This document shows, piece after piece, positions 27,680-35,942 of a stretch of DNA of 35,942 nt. The notes under the pieces were generated by a model, which worked only from the letters and a program-made list of their open reading frames with translations, was not told where the DNA came from and made no database searches. The position numbers and the translations under genes are program-made. Positions within the stretch are counted from its first letter, which is position 1. Each line of letters starts with the position of its first letter. The DNA comes from Xenorhabdus hominickii (GTDB taxonomy: Bacteria; Pseudomonadota; Gammaproteobacteria; Enterobacterales; Enterobacteriaceae): the NCBI RefSeq assembly GCF_002632725.1, contig NZ_NJAI01000006.1, forward strand, positions 30,492 through 66,433, in the 5' to 3' direction.

Positions 27680-29953
27680 ATGAAAATTGTGGCAAAAATA
27701 GCTGGAGCCAGCGCAATGCTGATTGGGCTTCAGGGAATCGCTTATGCTGAAAACACAAATGACAATAAAAAAGATAAAGTCATGCGATTTAGCGCATTGA
27801 AAGTTTCAGGTGCTCAGGATAATAATAACGCTCCTCAGATTGAAGCAATGGAAAAACCTGGTGCCTATAGCTCTGTCGGGGAAGATAATAAATTGGAGTC
27901 CGTGGATAGCGTATTGCGTAGCTTGCCGGGGACTTATACTCAGATGGATGCAAGCCAAGGTCAAGGGATCGTAAGTGTTAATATCCGTGGCTTAAGTGGT
28001 TTTGGCCGCGTTAATATGATGGTGGATGGTGTTAGCCAGAGTTTTTATGGTTCTTCACCCAGTGAACTTTCACATGGTGCACAGCCTTATAGTCAGTTTG
28101 GGGCATTAATTGATCCCAATTTTATTATCCGTGTCGATGTTTCTCGTGGGCAAGCTGATGACGCTGATTCCATCAATGCCTTAGTGGGAAGTGCTAATTT
28201 CCGTACCATTGGTGTTGATGATGTTGTATTTGAGGGTAATAATCTGGGAGTCCGTACTAAATGGACGTATGGCAACAATGGTGTTGGCCGAAGTGGCATG
28301 ATGGCTTTTGCAGGAAAAACACAGGCATTCAGCCCAGAAGGTTCCTTGGGTGCCTTATTCGCTGTGAGTGGACACAATATTGAAGCGCATTATAGAAACG
28401 CTGATGGTATCAGTAGTGAAGAATTTGGCACTAGCGACACATTCAAACAAAAACCAAATTCTCAATTGATGAAACTAAATATTAAACCTAATGAATTTCA
28501 TGACTTGGAACTAAGTAGTCGTCTTTACCATAATAAATTCAATCGTCGTCATATTGATAATTATGATTATCATTTGAAATATCACTATACACCATTTACT
28601 GAATTGGTTGATACCAAAGTTATGCTTAGTACCAGCAAGGGACAACAGAGTTTTCAAAATCGTTCAGTAGGAGTATTGGGTCATAGTGATGCAAAAAGTA
28701 CATCTGATTCTATTAATATCCGTAACACCAGCCGATTCAATTATGCTGACACTGATTTCGCGTTTACTCTTGGTGGCAAATGGATACGAACTGAATATCG
28801 TAAAAAAATAGATACAAGTTCGGATGATGAAAAAACAGATGGACAGGTGCGGGAAAATAATGCCTTTGATCCAAATGGCAAGCAAGATATTTCTAGCATT
28901 TACAGTAGATTGAAAATTGAACGGGGGATTTATACCGCTGATCTGGGGTTACATTACATGGATTATAGTGCCAAAGGATTAAAACCAGCTTGTGACGAAC
29001 GTGTAAATTGTTTTCCTCAGGGCGAGGCGCAATTAAACTTAAAAGATCGTGGGTTTAATCCAAGTATATTATTATCAGCGGAAATCATTCCTGAATTTCA
29101 ACCATTTGTAAGCTATACGCACTCAATGCGAGCACCTAATATTCAGGAAATTTTTTATTCTAATGAAGGTGGTGCTTCTATTAATCCATTCCTTAAAGGA
29201 GAAAAAGCAGATACTTATCAAATTGGATTTAATAGCTACCGTCCGAATCTAATCGCGGAAGGGGATTCATTCCGCCTTAAGGCTACAATGTTTCATACTA
29301 AAATCAAAAATTATATCCTTAATGAATCTTATTTGCTTTGTGCAAAAGGTAGAATTTGTAAAGATGATGGGATGTTGACAAATGAAGATTGGGCTGGGGT
29401 CGATCCTAACTTTAATATGTATATCTATAGCAATAGCCTGACACCAGTAACTATGCGTGGTTATGAACTGTCGATGAATTATGATGCTGGTATATTCTAC
29501 AGTGTACTGGCATATAGTCAGCAAAAAACACAGCAGCCAACTTCAATCTCAGCATCTTATTTTGGTGCAAGCCCTGCATCTCAATTGCCAGAGCGCTATG
29601 CTACTCTGGATATGGGAGTACGCTTATTTGATGAAAAAATGCGTATTGGCGCTATTGCAAAATATACAGGGGAATCTTATCACCAAGATCCTGCAATAGA
29701 ATTGGATGAAGAAAATGGTAACCAAGTAAAAATGAAAAAGGATGGTAAGATACCGACGATTATTGATTTGTATACCGATTATCAAATTAATAAAAATGTT
29801 TTAGTTAAATTCTCTGTTCAAAATTTAACCAACCGAAACTATTCTGATGCATTGAACCGTATGAACACATCACCTATGATGGCAGAGCAAGATACCAAAA
29901 CCCAAACCGCCCGTGGCCGAACCTACGTGATGGGGGCAGAGATTCGCTTCTAA
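27680..29953 (+). CDS. TonB-dependent outer-membrane receptor, probably for haem or haem-protein
   Basis: A receptor of 757 residues with a Sec signal peptide (MKIVAKIAGASAMLIGLQGIAYA). The N-terminal plug holds VDSVLRSLPGTY and VNIRGLSGFGRVNMMVDG; the rest is a 22-strand beta-barrel ending in the required Phe (AEIRF). The barrel motif SMRAPNIQEIF is the form found in haemoglobin/haem and transferrin-type receptors. A pair of Cys (PACDERVNC) and another (LLCAKGRICKD) lie in predicted outside loops. ATG 27680 was preferred to 27671 because AGGA sits 8 bases ahead of it. The ligand is inferred from context and motif, not shown. Confidence 0.9.
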   Translation: MKIVAKIAGASAMLIGLQGIAYAENTNDNKKDKVMRFSALKVSGAQDNNNAPQIEAMEKPGAYSSVGEDNKLESVDSVLRSLPGTYTQMDASQGQGIVSVNIRGLSGFGRVNMMVDGVSQSFYGSSPSELSHGAQPYSQFGALIDPNFIIRVDVSRGQADDADSINALVGSANFRTIGVDDVVFEGNNLGVRTKWTYGNNGVGRSGMMAFAGKTQAFSPEGSLGALFAVSGHNIEAHYRNADGISSEEFGTSDTFKQKPNSQLMKLNIKPNEFHDLELSSRLYHNKFNRRHIDNYDYHLKYHYTPFTELVDTKVMLSTSKGQQSFQNRSVGVLGHSDAKSTSDSINIRNTSRFNYADTDFAFTLGGKWIRTEYRKKIDTSSDDEKTDGQVRENNAFDPNGKQDISSIYSRLKIERGIYTADLGLHYMDYSAKGLKPACDERVNCFPQGEAQLNLKDRGFNPSILLSAEIIPEFQPFVSYTHSMRAPNIQEIFYSNEGGASINPFLKGEKADTYQIGFNSYRPNLIAEGDSFRLKATMFHTKIKNYILNESYLLCAKGRICKDDGMLTNEDWAGVDPNFNMYIYSNSLTPVTMRGYELSMNYDAGIFYSVLAYSQQKTQQPTSISASYFGASPASQLPERYATLDMGVRLFDEKMRIGAIAKYTGESYHQDPAIELDEENGNQVKMKKDGKIPTIIDLYTDYQINKNVLVKFSVQNLTNRNYSDALNRMNTSPMMAEQDTKTQTARGRTYVMGAEIRF

Positions 29954-29981
29954 TTTTCTTATGGAGAATTAGAGCAATAGT

Positions 29982-30005
29982 AGCGGTGAAGATTCACCGC
30001 TATTT
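29982..30005. terminator. Bidirectional terminator between receptor gene and xseA
   Basis: AGCGGTGAA (29982-29990), loop GA, TTCACCGCT (29993-30001), then ATTTT on the plus strand and AAT/T-rich flank on the minus strand. It serves the two convergent genes. Confidence 0.88.
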
Positions 30006-30013
30006 TGTGAAAT

Positions 30014-31381
30014 CTATTTTAATTTCTTTCTCTTGCTTACTTTTGTGACCTGTGTCACCTGACTCTCAACCCAGCCATCCTGCAACTGCGTTTTCACCAT
30101 ATCACCTGATTTTACCTGCTTAACCTGCTTCAAAAGTTTCCCGTCAGAGACTTCGCTGATACTGTAACCACGACTCAACGTTGCTAATGGGCTAACCGCC
30201 TCCATTTGTGAACAGGAAACAGCAAATTTTTCCCGATAACGTCCTAACTGTCGTTCAATCGCCTGTTTTAAACGAAAATCAAATTGCTGAATAGATTGAC
30301 TGTAACGCTGAATCTTCTGCTCAGGATGGATTTGTAACAACCGCTGATTTAACTTCTCATATGAAATTGAGTTCTGCTTTAAACAATGTAAAAAGCTATC
30401 AATCAATTTTTGTCGTAATTCAGCTAAGTGATTTTGCTGACGTGCCAGCCGCAAATCAGGGCGTTGTTGCTGGAGACGATGGTGTAGTACATTAAAAATT
30501 CTCTGTTTTTGCGCGAAAAAGTAATCCATTGCCATTTCCATGCGCTGTTGCAGAGATTGAATTTGCCGTAATAATTCTATCTGATTACGGCTTACCAATT
30601 CCGCCGCTGCGGAAGGCGTCGGTGCGCGTAAATCAGCAACAAAATCAGCAATTGTCACATCTGTCTCATGCCCGACAGCGCTAACAATGGGAATACGGCT
30701 TTGGAATATTGCTCGTGCAACGTGCTCATCATTGAAACACCACAAGTCTTCCAGTGATCCTCCACCACGACCGACAATCAAAACATCACACTCTTGCCGG
30801 GCATTCGCCAGCTCAATTGTCCGAATAATCTGCAATGGTGCTTCTGCACCCTGAACAGCGGTGGGGTAAATGATAATTGGCAAGGAAGGATCACGGCGTT
30901 TCAGTATATTCAGAATATCGTGCAGTGCTGCGCCACTGGCGGAAGTAATGACACCGAGCCGTTTGGCAGGAGAGGGCAGCGGTTTCTTATGAATTTGATC
31001 AAATAAGCCTTCTGCGGTGAGTTTTTGCTTCAACACTTCAAATTGCTGTTGCAACAAGCCATCTCCGGCAGGTTGAATACTTTCCACAATCAGCTGATAG
31101 TCACCCCGAGGCTCATACAGCGTAATTTGCGCCCGAACCAATACTTGCTGACCGTTTTGTGGCTGAAATGTTGCCTTCAGATTGTGACTTCGGAACATGG
31201 CGGCACGGATTTGTGCTCGTTCATCTTTTAATGTGAAGTACCAATGTCCCGATGATGGCTGAGAAAAATTGGATATTTCAGCGGATAGCCAAATTCTGCC
31301 CATTTCTAGCTCCAATAGCTGACGGACAGTCTGATTAAGACGGCTAACAGAAAAAATTCCGGGGGTGACTGGTATTGACAT
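30014..31381 (-). CDS. xseA: Exodeoxyribonuclease VII large subunit
   Basis: 455 residues (E. coli 456). With XseB it degrades single-stranded DNA from both ends. The N-terminal OB-fold ([26 protein letters not shown]) binds DNA, the central catalytic domain has [29 protein letters not shown] and [28 protein letters not shown], and a long Gln/Leu-rich coiled coil follows. It is divergent from guaB, sharing about 170 bp of upstream DNA, as in E. coli. Confidence 0.97.
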   Translation of the reverse strand: MSIPVTPGIFSVSRLNQTVRQLLELEMGRIWLSAEISNFSQPSSGHWYFTLKDERAQIRAAMFRSHNLKATFQPQNGQQVLVRAQITLYEPRGDYQLIVESIQPAGDGLLQQQFEVLKQKLTAEGLFDQIHKKPLPSPAKRLGVITSASGAALHDILNILKRRDPSLPIIIYPTAVQGAEAPLQIIRTIELANARQECDVLIVGRGGGSLEDLWCFNDEHVARAIFQSRIPIVSAVGHETDVTIADFVADLRAPTPSAAAELVSRNQIELLRQIQSLQQRMEMAMDYFFAQKQRIFNVLHHRLQQQRPDLRLARQQNHLAELRQKLIDSFLHCLKQNSISYEKLNQRLLQIHPEQKIQRYSQSIQQFDFRLKQAIERQLGRYREKFAVSCSQMEAVSPLATLSRGYSISEVSDGKLLKQVKQVKSGDMVKTQLQDGWVESQVTQVTKVSKRKKLK

Positions 31382-31493
31382 GTGAGCTAGATCAGATTTT
31401 AAAATAATGAGTTAATCAACTAATATTATTCTCCTTACATGACTAATCAAGAATTTTTTTCAGAAAATGCTGGAGAGGACTGATTTTGGCGTG

Positions 31494-31505
31494 TATAATG
31501 CCGCG
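31494..31505 (+). promoter_or_regulatory. guaB promoter -10 with GC-rich discriminator
   Basis: TATAAT (31494-31499) is followed by GCCGCG, a GC-rich discriminator of the kind linked to stringent (ppGpp) control in E. coli, as reported for guaB there. It is 55 bp before the guaB start. No good -35 or PurR box was found. Confidence 0.6.
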
Positions 31506-31554
31506 GCAATATTTTATCCCTCTTATTGCTCCATTGCTTGGTGAGATATTGCTC

Positions 31555-33021
31555 ATGTTACGAATTAAAAAAGAAGCATTAACTTTTGACGATGTATTGT
31601 TGGTCCCTGCCCATTCTACAGTCCTGCCTAATACAGCAGACCTGTCCACTCAATTAACTTCTACTATTCGTCTGAACGTTCCTATGCTTTCCGCAGCCAT
31701 GGATACTGTGACGGAATCTTCTCTGGCAATCGCACTGGCACAGGAAGGGGGCATTGGCTTCATTCATAAAAATATGTCAATTGAGCGTCAAGCCGAAGAA
31801 GTCAGCCGCGTGAAAAAGCATGAAAGCGGTGTTGTTACCGATCCTGTCACTGTAACGCCACAGACGACTCTGCGTGAAGTCCATGAACTGACTGAACGTA
31901 ATGGTTTTGCGGGTTATCCGGTTGTCACTGAAGCAAACGAATTGGTCGGTATTATTACTGGTCGTGATGTGCGTTTTGTCACCGATCTCGAGCAGCCTGT
32001 AACTGCGGTCATGACACCGAAAGAACGTCTGGTAACAGTAAAAGAAGGCGAAGCCCGTGAAGTTGTTTTGCAGAAAATGCATGAACAACGTGTTGAGAAA
32101 GCGCTGGTTGTTGATGATAACTTCCACCTGCTTGGTATGATTACGGTGAAAGATTTCCAAAAAGCAGAACGTAAACCAAACGCTTGTAAAGATGAACAAG
32201 GCCGTTTGCGTGTTGGTGCTGCTGTTGGCGCAGGTGCTGGCAATGAAGAGCGTGTTGATGCCTTGGTTGCTGCCGGTGTGGACATATTGCTTATCGATTC
32301 TTCCCACGGCCATTCTGAAGGTGTTTTGCAACGTATCCGTGAAACCCGTGCTAAATATCCAGATTTGCAAATTATTGGCGGTAACGTAGCGACTGGTGAA
32401 GGTGCTAAGGCATTAGCAGAAGCAGGTGTTAATGCGGTTAAAGTTGGTATTGGTCCAGGTTCTATCTGTACGACGCGTATCGTTACCGGCGTAGGTGTTC
32501 CACAGATCACAGCGATTGCTGATGCGGTGGAAGCACTCGAAGGTACAGGAATTCCTGTCATTGCTGACGGTGGTATCCGTTTCTCTGGTGACATAGCCAA
32601 AGCGATTGCGGCGGGTGCATCCTGTGTAATGGTAGGTTCAATGCTGGCAGGTACAGAAGAATCTCCGGGTGAAATCGAACTCTATCAAGGTCGCTCTTTC
32701 AAATCTTATCGCGGTATGGGTTCTCTGGGGGCGATGTCCAAAGGCTCTTCCGATCGTTATTTCCAGACTGACAATGCGGCAGACAAACTGGTGCCAGAAG
32801 GTATCGAAGGCCGTGTGGCTTACAAAGGTCTACTGAAAAGCATCGTTCACCAGCAGATGGGTGGCTTGCGTTCTTGTATGGGGCTGACGGGTTGTGCAAC
32901 TATTGACGAACTTAGAACTAAAGCAGAATTCGTTCGTATTAGTGGTGCGGGTATTCAGGAAAGCCACGTTCATGACGTGACGATCACCAAAGAATCACCA
33001 AACTACCGTTTAGGTCTGTAA
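31555..33021 (+). CDS. guaB: IMP dehydrogenase
   Basis: Oxidises IMP to XMP with NAD, rate-limiting for GMP. 488 residues, equal to E. coli. Catalytic Cys305 lies in GSICTTR, two CBS domains interrupt the barrel between about 90 and 210, and the flap [17 protein letters not shown] is present. ATG 31555 ([13 protein letters not shown]) matches the family start; a longer in-frame start at 31486 lies upstream of the -10 and cannot be right. First gene of guaB-guaA. Confidence 0.98.
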   Translation: MLRIKKEALTFDDVLLVPAHSTVLPNTADLSTQLTSTIRLNVPMLSAAMDTVTESSLAIALAQEGGIGFIHKNMSIERQAEEVSRVKKHESGVVTDPVTVTPQTTLREVHELTERNGFAGYPVVTEANELVGIITGRDVRFVTDLEQPVTAVMTPKERLVTVKEGEAREVVLQKMHEQRVEKALVVDDNFHLLGMITVKDFQKAERKPNACKDEQGRLRVGAAVGAGAGNEERVDALVAAGVDILLIDSSHGHSEGVLQRIRETRAKYPDLQIIGGNVATGEGAKALAEAGVNAVKVGIGPGSICTTRIVTGVGVPQITAIADAVEALEGTGIPVIADGGIRFSGDIAKAIAAGASCVMVGSMLAGTEESPGEIELYQGRSFKSYRGMGSLGAMSKGSSDRYFQTDNAADKLVPEGIEGRVAYKGLLKSIVHQQMGGLRSCMGLTGCATIDELRTKAEFVRISGAGIQESHVHDVTITKESPNYRLGL

Positions 33022-33031
33022 TTTATTTAGG

Positions 33032-33069
33032 GTGGTCCGTAATCGGGCCACTAATTTTTTATTTTTTAT
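33032..33069 (+). terminator. Attenuator-like hairpin between guaB and guaA
   Basis: GTGGTCC (33032-33038) can pair with GGGCCAC (33045-33051) with one G-T pair, and TAATTTTTTATTTTTT follows. It would reduce guaA transcription relative to guaB. Confidence 0.7.
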
Positions 33070-33097
33070 TGCCACTTGTTTTTGGAATTCACCTCAA

Positions 33098-34675
33098 ATG
33101 ACAACTAATATCCATCAGCATCGCATTTTGATCCTTGATTTTGGTTCGCAATATACTCAGCTTATTGCCCGCCGCATTCGTGAAATTGGTGTTTATTGCG
33201 AACTTTGGACATGGAATGTTACTGAAGAGCAAATTCGCGAGTTTAATCCTAGCGGCATTATCCTTTCTGGTGGGCCGGAGAGTACAACCGAACACAATAG
33301 TCCTCGTGCACCGGAATATGTTTTCAATGCAGGTGTACCGGTATTGGGTGTCTGCTATGGCATGCAAACCATGTCCATGCAATTGGGTGGACAAGTTTCT
33401 AATTCTGACGAGCGTGAATTTGGTTATGCTCAGGTTGAGATCAAGAATGACTGCGAGCTGTTCCGTGGTATTCAGGATGCCCTGAACGAAGCAGGTAAGC
33501 CGCTGTTGGATGTGTGGATGAGTCATGGTGATAAAGTGACAGCTATTCCCGCCGATTTCACCATTGTTGCAAGCACCGACACTTGCCCATTCGCTATTAT
33601 GGCCAATGATGAAAAACGTTTTTATGGTGTCCAGTTCCATCCAGAAGTGACTCACACACATCAGGGTCTGAATATCCTGAAACGCTTTGTACTGGATATC
33701 TGCCAATGTGAAGCGTTGTGGACTCCAGCTTCTATCATTGACGATATTGTAGAACGCCTCCGTGCACAAATTGGTGATGATCATGCCATTCTGGCGTTGT
33801 CTGGCGGTGTGGATTCTTCTGTAACAGCACTGTTGTTGAGTCGTGCGATTGGCAAGCGTTTGACCTGCGTCTTCGTAGACAACGGTTTGTTGCGTTTGAA
33901 TGAAGCGGATCAGGTGATGGAGATGTTTGCAGGTAAATTTGACCTGAACATCATTCATGTTAAAGCGGAAGACCGCTTCTTGTCCGCGTTGACGGGAATT
34001 GATGATCCAGAAGCCAAGCGCAAAATGATCGGCCACGTATTTATTGATGTGTTTGACGAGGAAGCATCGAAACAAACTGAGATTAAATGGCTGGCTCAGG
34101 GGACAATTTACCCAGACGTTATCGAGTCTGCGGCATCTGCAACCGGCAACGCACACGTCATTAAATCTCACCACAATGTAGGTGGTTTGCCAGAAGATAT
34201 GAAACTGGGTCTGGTTGAACCGCTGAAAGAGTTGTTCAAAGACGAAGTTCGCCGTATTGGTTTGGAGCTGGGTCTGCCATATGACATGCTGTATCGCCAC
34301 CCATTCCCAGGCCCAGGCCTTGGTGTTCGCGTATTGGGTGAAGTGAAGAAAGAGTATTGCGATCTGTTGCGCCGTGCAGATGCTATCTTCATTGAAGAAC
34401 TGCATAAAGCGGATCTATATCATAAAGTGAGTCAGGCATTTACTGTATTCCTGCCAGTACGCTCTGTTGGTGTCATGGGCGATGGCCGTAAATACGACTG
34501 GGTTGTTTCCCTGCGTGCAGTAGAAACTATCGACTTTATGACCGCTCATTGGGCACATTTACCATATGATTTCTTGGGTCGTGTATCGAACAGGATCATT
34601 AATGAAGTCGATGGTATTTCGCGGGTAGTTTATGATATCAGCGGTAAGCCACCAGCGACGATTGAGTGGGAATAA
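33098..34675 (+). CDS. guaA: GMP synthase (glutamine-hydrolysing)
   Basis: Converts XMP to GMP with glutamine and ATP. 525 residues as in E. coli. The class I glutaminase has nucleophile Cys86 (GVCYGMQ) and the QFHPEVTH His/Glu pair; the ATP-pyrophosphatase domain has the P-loop SGGVDSS, and the C-terminus has [11 protein letters not shown] 33098 ([11 protein letters not shown]) matches the family; a longer in-frame start at 33032 falls in the hairpin. The start has no strong Shine-Dalgarno (GGAA about 10 bases upstream). Its 3' end is a known island insertion target and a second integrase follows. Confidence 0.98.
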   Translation: MTTNIHQHRILILDFGSQYTQLIARRIREIGVYCELWTWNVTEEQIREFNPSGIILSGGPESTTEHNSPRAPEYVFNAGVPVLGVCYGMQTMSMQLGGQVSNSDEREFGYAQVEIKNDCELFRGIQDALNEAGKPLLDVWMSHGDKVTAIPADFTIVASTDTCPFAIMANDEKRFYGVQFHPEVTHTHQGLNILKRFVLDICQCEALWTPASIIDDIVERLRAQIGDDHAILALSGGVDSSVTALLLSRAIGKRLTCVFVDNGLLRLNEADQVMEMFAGKFDLNIIHVKAEDRFLSALTGIDDPEAKRKMIGHVFIDVFDEEASKQTEIKWLAQGTIYPDVIESAASATGNAHVIKSHHNVGGLPEDMKLGLVEPLKELFKDEVRRIGLELGLPYDMLYRHPFPGPGLGVRVLGEVKKEYCDLLRRADAIFIEELHKADLYHKVSQAFTVFLPVRSVGVMGDGRKYDWVVSLRAVETIDFMTAHWAHLPYDFLGRVSNRIINEVDGISRVVYDISGKPPATIEWE

Positions 34676-34687
34676 TTTAAAGCCTTT

Positions 34688-34768
34688 CCAAGCCTCACCA
34701 AATCATCATGATTTTCTAATTAAGACCCTGATTTAAGGGTCTTTTTATCCCCAGGCCTCACCAAATCA
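34688..34768. repeat. 18-bp direct repeats flanking the guaA terminator, candidate att
   Basis: CCAAGCCTCACCAAATCA (34688-34705) and CCAGGCCTCACCAAATCA (34751-34768) differ at one base and are 63 bp apart, with the guaA terminator between. They lie between guaA and a P4-type integrase, so att-related repeats or an old insertion footprint are possible. The true att of guaA-specific islands is often within the guaA 3' end itself (GAGTGGGAATAA here), so this is uncertain. Confidence 0.5.
34722..34746 (+). terminator. Terminator of guaBA
   Basis: AAGACCCT (34722-34729), loop GATTTA, AGGGTCTT (34736-34743), running into TTTTT. Confidence 0.9.
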
Positions 34769-34790
34769 CACCGTACCAGCATGTAATTTT

Positions 34791-34875
34791 TGACGGTATT
34801 TTTGACGGTATCGTAATATACTTTATATTGAATAGTTCAAAATGCCGTCAGAATTTTTCTTGAAATTGACGGTAT
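34791..34875. repeat. Cluster of TGACGG(T/C)AT sites before the P4-type integrase
   Basis: TGACGGTAT occurs in direct orientation at 34791-34799, 34803-34811 and 34867-34875, and inverted as ATGCCGTCA at 34842-34850. Four copies within 85 bp, the first two 12 bp apart, look like binding sites of the integrase or of an excisionase/regulator of the element and would overlap the integrase promoter. Confidence 0.7.
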
Positions 34876-34899
34876 CAGATCAATAAAATGGGTACCGAC

Positions 34900-35862
34900 A
34901 TGCTTACCGATACGAAGATAAAAAATCTCAAACCCACGGATAAATTATACAAGGTTTCTGACCGTGACGGGTTGTATGTGGCTGTAACAAAGTCAGGCAC
35001 AGTCTCGTTTCGTTATGATTACCGTATAAATGGACGTCGTGAAACTGTTACGTTAGGGAAATATGGCGGTGACGGTATTACATTAGCAGAAGCGCGAAAA
35101 AAGTTAGTTGAAGCAAAAAAAATGATTTCTGACGGTTTATCACCATCCTCAAAAAAGAGGACTGAAAAAAAATTATCTGATAAATCAAATACATTTTCTA
35201 CATATTCTACTCTCTATTTTGAGAATGCTAAGTTTGCGGATAGCACCAGAAAGATGAAAATGTCGGTATTGGAGAGAGAAATTGTGACGGTATTAGGACG
35301 GTATTTAATGACTGAGATAAATACCGTTATGGTCAGGGAGTTATGTGAGAAGATTAAATCTAGGGGGGCTAGGGCTACTGCACTACAGGCGAGGGAGATA
35401 ATACAAGCGGTTTATAATTTCGCTATATCTCGCGGGGAAGCATTCCAAAATCCAGCGTCAAATATTCGAGCCTCATCTATTGCAACTTTTGATGAAAGAA
35501 CCCGGACATTAACACAAAAAGAGATTGGGATTTTTTTGAATGCATTGGAAGAAATAGGTGTAATGCAAAGCGTGAAAGCCGCAGTATGTTTAGTGTTTTT
35601 GACATTGGTTAGGAAAAGTGAGCTGATTAAGGCTGAGTGGAATGAAATAGATTTTGCTGCGGGGGTATGGACGATACCTCAAAACAAAATGAAAGCTCGA
35701 CGTCCTCATAATGTATATCTTTCTCAGCAAGCCTTAGATCTCCTTATCGCATTAAAGACATTCTCAAGCGCATCTGAATATATTCTACCAATGCGTTATG
35801 AATTGCGGCGTCACATGTCTAATTCAACACTAAACAATGTAATTAACCCGAATTCTGCTTAA
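34900..35862 (+). pseudogene. P4-type tyrosine integrase, C-terminus lost to an IS
   Basis: About 320 residues of a usual 400 or so. The N-terminus MLTDTKIKNLKPTDKLYKVSD with GLYVAVTKSG is the arm-binding DUF4102 domain of P4-like integrases; box I Arg is seen in LVRKSELIKAEW. The second catalytic block (HxLR, second His and Tyr) is missing: after SNSTLNNVI the sequence enters an insertion sequence near 35846 and stops at TAA 35860-35862 with the foreign tail NPNSA. It cannot be an active recombinase. ATG 34888 is an in-frame alternative start; the family usually begins at the second Met. Confidence 0.88.
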
Positions 35863-35942
35863 GCCATCATTGGAACAGCTTCTTCTGAGTAGAAAACTTT
35901 CAGTGATGGTTTTTTCAATTTAAGGCAGTAAGCAATCAGTCC
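35846..35942 (-). mobile_element. End of an insertion sequence, IS982-like
   Basis: The integrase reading stops being family-like at about 35845, and the DNA from ACCCGAATTC (35846) on reads as the end of a transposase on the minus strand. ACCC at the tip agrees with the ends of IS982-family elements. The element runs out of the window, so its other end and target duplication cannot be seen. Confidence 0.65.
35859..35942 (-). CDS. Transposase C-terminus (partial, IS982-like)
   Basis: The last 27 codons before TAA (35859-35861) read GLIAYCLKLKKPSLKVFYSE and then EAVPMMA. The (L/A)IAYC-x-KKPSL pattern is like the C-terminus of IS982-family transposases; I am moderately sure of the family. The gene continues beyond the right edge. 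Its stop codon lies in the same TTAA that ends the truncated integrase on the other strand. Confidence 0.6.
   Translation of the reverse strand, partial: GLIAYCLKLKKPSLKVFYSEEAVPMMA

Noticed and set aside
31777..32600. Two long open frames antisense to guaB
   Set aside because: Shadows of guaB in other frames, without ribosome-binding sites or recognisable protein features.
33089..34405. A 438-codon open frame antisense to guaA
   Set aside because: It lies wholly within guaA, which is a certain gene; its translation has no domain and the composition is that of a reversed coding strand.
1..35942. CRISPR arrays, tRNA and rRNA genes
   Set aside because: No regularly spaced repeats with unique spacers and no cloverleaf or rRNA sequence was recognised on either strand.

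Overview
The window is a 36 kb piece of an enterobacterial chromosome, AT-rich by the look of its intergenic regions. Most genes follow the Escherichia coli order upp-uraA-hda-yfgD-bepA-perM / bcp-gcvR / dapA-bamC-purC / tmcA-ypfN / dapE-yffB / maeB / xseA / guaB-guaA. An ERIC repeat in the form beginning TATACCC, a NarP-like regulator, a transposase end resembling IS982, and many accessory and decayed genes point to the Morganellaceae, most likely Xenorhabdus or Photorhabdus. That placement is inferred from sequence feel, not from a search.

Layout. Positions 1-1640: the end of an integrated element, with a run of stem-loops and an intact tyrosine integrase next to upp. 1645-3665: uracil salvage (upp, uraA) with an intra-operon terminator. 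3739-4680: a wrecked gene for a papain-like Cys/His/Asp protein that can be rebuilt across two frameshifts and two stops. 5059-8909: hda (CTG start), yfgD, bepA, perM. 8982-9107: an ERIC element. 9361-13474: bcp, gcvR, dapA, bamC, purC. 13693-19486: a small lipoprotein, a YeaL-type membrane protein coupled to tmcA, ypfN, an M15-type peptidase overlapping dapE, and yffB. 19831-20466: a NarP-like response regulator without a sensor. 21076-23355: maeB. 23446-29953: a probable Fur-controlled iron/haem block (ChaN-like lipoprotein, dedicated TonB, exported oligopeptidase B-like enzyme, TonB-dependent receptor). 30014-34675: xseA divergent from guaBA. 34688-35942: a second integrated element downstream of guaA, whose P4-type integrase is cut off by an insertion sequence.

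How it works together. The core genes are housekeeping: nucleotide salvage and synthesis (upp, uraA, purC, guaB, guaA), lysine/diaminopimelate synthesis (dapA, dapE), outer-membrane assembly (bamC, bepA), replication control (hda), tRNA modification (tmcA), DNA repair (xseA) and carbon metabolism (maeB). The variable material sits at four places: upstream of upp, between uraA and hda, between maeB and xseA, and downstream of guaA. The most notable non-core items are the four-gene iron/haem block with two Fur-like operators, the decayed papain-like gene, and the guaA-proximal element with repeated TGACGG(T/C)AT sites and an IS-truncated integrase. No complete undescribed system can be shown from this window alone.
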